DNA of 7,247 nucleotides from JAQBFJ01 sp032123435 (GTDB lineage Bacteria; Verrucomicrobiota; Kiritimatiellia; UBA8416; JAQBFJ01): assembly GCA_032123435.1 (NCBI GenBank), contig JAQBFJ010000091.1:1-7247 (forward strand), given 5' to 3'. The translations under genes were made by a program, and so were the position numbers. Of this stretch, positions 5,528 through 7,247 are shown one piece after another. Under the pieces are notes generated by a model. It saw only the letters and a program-made list of their open reading frames with translations, did not search any database and was not told the origin of the DNA. How positions within the stretch are numbered: position 1 is the stretch's first letter; every line of letters begins with the position of its first letter.

Positions 5528-7247
5528 CAAAGCAGAGCAAATTTTGTCTTGCCCTCAAGCGCATATCATTGGGCCTTGTCCTGTGTTTCCTTGTGTGTGT
5601 ACTGGGAAGCGTTCTTTTCCTTGTAACAATAGGATTCCCTGAATGGCTGAAAGACGGGATTATTGCCCGGATGCCATCAGGCACGGTTGTCATTGACGCG
5701 AAGTCAATGAAACTTGATCTGATACACGGCCTGGTTGTCAGAGACGTGCGGTTTTATAAAAAAGGGGTTGTCGGGCCGGCATTTCTGGATGCGGAAGAGG
5801 CTGTTCTTAGAATTAATCCTTTAATATTCCTACGCAAAACCGTTCCGATTAAAAAAATAAAGATCAGCCGCGGTGTGTGCCGGAACAATTTCGGGGATAA
5901 AGCTCTGGCGGTTGTAAGCGGGGAAGGGGTCAGAACGGAAAAGATAGAAGTAATCGTTCATGATTTTATCGTACATGGAATTGAAGTCAGGCGAATGTCC
6001 TGTAATCTCTATGTGGACGAAACAATGCTGTATCTTGATAATATCAATTGCGAACTGGTTCGGGACAGGTATGAGGGAAATGTCATGGGGACATTACAGT
6101 ACAGTCCTGCGACGGGAACAATGGATAGCCGGCTCACTGCTGTCCTTGATCCGCATTTACTTTTGCCGCTCCTGGATTTCAGTCCGTTTCTTACCAAGCT
6201 GGTTAACTGGTTTGAATTCAAAAGAGTCATGCCAAGATGGGAAGGGCGCTTCGCCAAAACTTTTGGACCTGACCGCACGCTTAAGGTCGAAGGAGACGTG
6301 TGGCTGAGGGATTGTATGTACAGGGATGTCGATATCCGCCGCGCCGATGGCCGGGTTTTGTTTAATTCATGCGAAACAAACCGGATTGTAGTCGTCCAGG
6401 ATTTGCTTGTGGCGCGCGAAGAAGGACTGGGCCGCGCTAATATGTATTTCGACCTTGTCGAACATGAGCTCAAGTTCAAAGGCACATCAACAATTAACCC
6501 GCTGGCTATGCTTAAAATGCTAGGTATCATCAAGGCTGTGTCAGGAGTAAACTGGCGTTTCGATGGGCCTGTTAACGTTCTGGCGGAGGGCAGGGCCGAT
6601 TACAGGGATCTCGGAATGGCGCAATTCAAGGCGCGGGTGTCAGGTAAAGGAATGGGGATAGGAAAACTTGTCAGCGATGATTGCAGTTTCAATATGGAAA
6701 TGTCGTGCCTTACAAATACAATATCGAATGTTAGCGGCAAAATATACGAAGGAACTTTTGATGGTTGTGGAGCGTTTGTCCTGCCGGATGGTGCGCGTAC
6801 AAACATAGCATATGAGGTCCGTGGCAGTGCCCGTGATGTTGATTTCGCTAAGATTGCCTGCGAGATGACAAGAGAAGAAGAACACGACTACAAAGGCAGA
6901 TTGTCGACTGATTTTAATTTCAAAGGAATGTTAGGCAACCCGTTCTCGACGGATGGTTCGGGAACAATCAGCATCAAGGATGGACGAGTCTTCATGCTTC
7001 CTTTGTTTGGCGGCTTGTCGAAATTCCTAGGGAAAATTATTCCCGGCCTGAACTTTGTTCTGCGTCAAACCGATGCGCATGTAGACGTTGTTATTGCCGA
7101 CGGCAAAATTCATTCAGATAAGGTGCAAATAGATGGAGATGTGCTGAGTCTCAGTGGGAAAGGTGATTATTATTTCAGCAGGTCGCTTGACTTTGATGTG
7201 CAGATAAAACTCCTGAAATCCCACACTGTGGGTGGCAAAGTTGTGCG
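5524..7247 (+). CDS. AsmA-like envelope protein (3' end outside window)
   Basis: The frame stays open from ATG 5524 to the right edge, giving at least 574 residues with no stop. The ATG overlaps the preceding TGA (ATGA), and GAGGGG just upstream serves as the ribosome site. An N-terminal basic stretch and a membrane helix at about 14-37 anchor the protein, and the rest is beta-rich and should lie in the periplasm. The early region (about 55-120: strand, DAEEAVLRINPLIFL, then KIKISRG) matches the AsmA-type N terminus. The last 100 residues carry the AsmA C-terminal pattern: GSGTISIKDGRVFMLPLFGG (478-497), a second ADGKIHSDKV (525-534) and GKGDYYFSRSLDFDV (545-559). Since that pattern usually lies near the end, the full protein is probably 600-700 residues, close to E. 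coli AsmA. Superfamily members such as TamB, YhdP and YdbH are tied to phospholipid transport to the outer membrane; the role here is inference. Confidence 0.82.
   Translation, partial: MTKQSKFCLALKRISLGLVLCFLVCVLGSVLFLVTIGFPEWLKDGIIARMPSGTVVIDAKSMKLDLIHGLVVRDVRFYKKGVVGPAFLDAEEAVLRINPLIFLRKTVPIKKIKISRGVCRNNFGDKALAVVSGEGVRTEKIEVIVHDFIVHGIEVRRMSCNLYVDETMLYLDNINCELVRDRYEGNVMGTLQYSPATGTMDSRLTAVLDPHLLLPLLDFSPFLTKLVNWFEFKRVMPRWEGRFAKTFGPDRTLKVEGDVWLRDCMYRDVDIRRADGRVLFNSCETNRIVVVQDLLVAREEGLGRANMYFDLVEHELKFKGTSTINPLAMLKMLGIIKAVSGVNWRFDGPVNVLAEGRADYRDLGMAQFKARVSGKGMGIGKLVSDDCSFNMEMSCLTNTISNVSGKIYEGTFDGCGAFVLPDGARTNIAYEVRGSARDVDFAKIACEMTREEEHDYKGRLSTDFNFKGMLGNPFSTDGSGTISIKDGRVFMLPLFGGLSKFLGKIIPGLNFVLRQTDAHVDVVIADGKIHSDKVQIDGDVLSLSGKGDYYFSRSLDFDVQIKLLKSHTVGGKVV

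Noticed and set aside
5960..6307. 115-codon + strand open frame in the AsmA-like gene
   Set aside because: It is out of frame with the long open frame, rich in Trp, Cys and Met, and has no resemblance to a known family.
6009..6533. 174-codon minus-strand open frame opposite the AsmA-like gene
   Set aside because: It is Ser/Arg/Thr-rich and without motifs, and the + strand frame through this region is continuous and matches the AsmA-like pattern.
1..7247. CRISPR array, tRNA/rRNA genes, insertion sequences or attachment sites
   Set aside because: Reading through, I saw no regularly spaced direct repeats, no cloverleaf, no transposase-like product and no terminal inverted repeats.

Overview
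The window reads as one co-directional (+ strand) operon of a Gram-negative-type bacterium. It encodes an ABC-2 transporter of the GldA/GldF/GldG type, followed by two large membrane-anchored envelope proteins: a DUF4340-family protein and an AsmA-like protein. GldG-like, DUF4340 and AsmA-like proteins together suggest a didermic, non-proteobacterial lineage. A member of the Planctomycetes-Verrucomicrobia-Lentisphaerae-Kiritimatiellae (PVC) group or a relative is my best guess, but this rests on family impressions and no marker gene is present. Base composition is moderate and looks uniform across the genes, with no sign of mobile DNA.

Layout: positions 3-74 are an open frame that may be the last residues of an upstream gene. 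A stem-loop followed by seven T (144-185) looks like an intrinsic terminator. A good sigma70-like promoter (282-310) precedes the first operon gene. Then come the ABC ATPase (348-1313), its six-helix permease (1310-2047), the GldG-like auxiliary protein (2067-3575), the DUF4340 protein (3611-5527) and the AsmA-like protein (5524 to beyond the right edge). Two junctions are ATGA stop/start overlaps and the other gaps are 19 and 35 bases, so all five are probably co-transcribed. No terminator is seen inside the operon.

How the genes may work together: the ATPase and permease form the inner-membrane engine. The GldG-like protein is tethered at both ends in the same membrane with a large domain outside. 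The DUF4340 and AsmA-like proteins each have one N-terminal membrane anchor and a long extracytoplasmic body. Because AsmA-superfamily proteins (TamB, YhdP, YdbH) are linked to lipid movement between membranes, one inference is that the operon moves a lipid or other envelope substrate across the periplasm. The sequence does not name the substrate. The most notable sequence observation is that the DUF4340 protein is built from four diverged tandem copies of one unit of about 140-157 residues.
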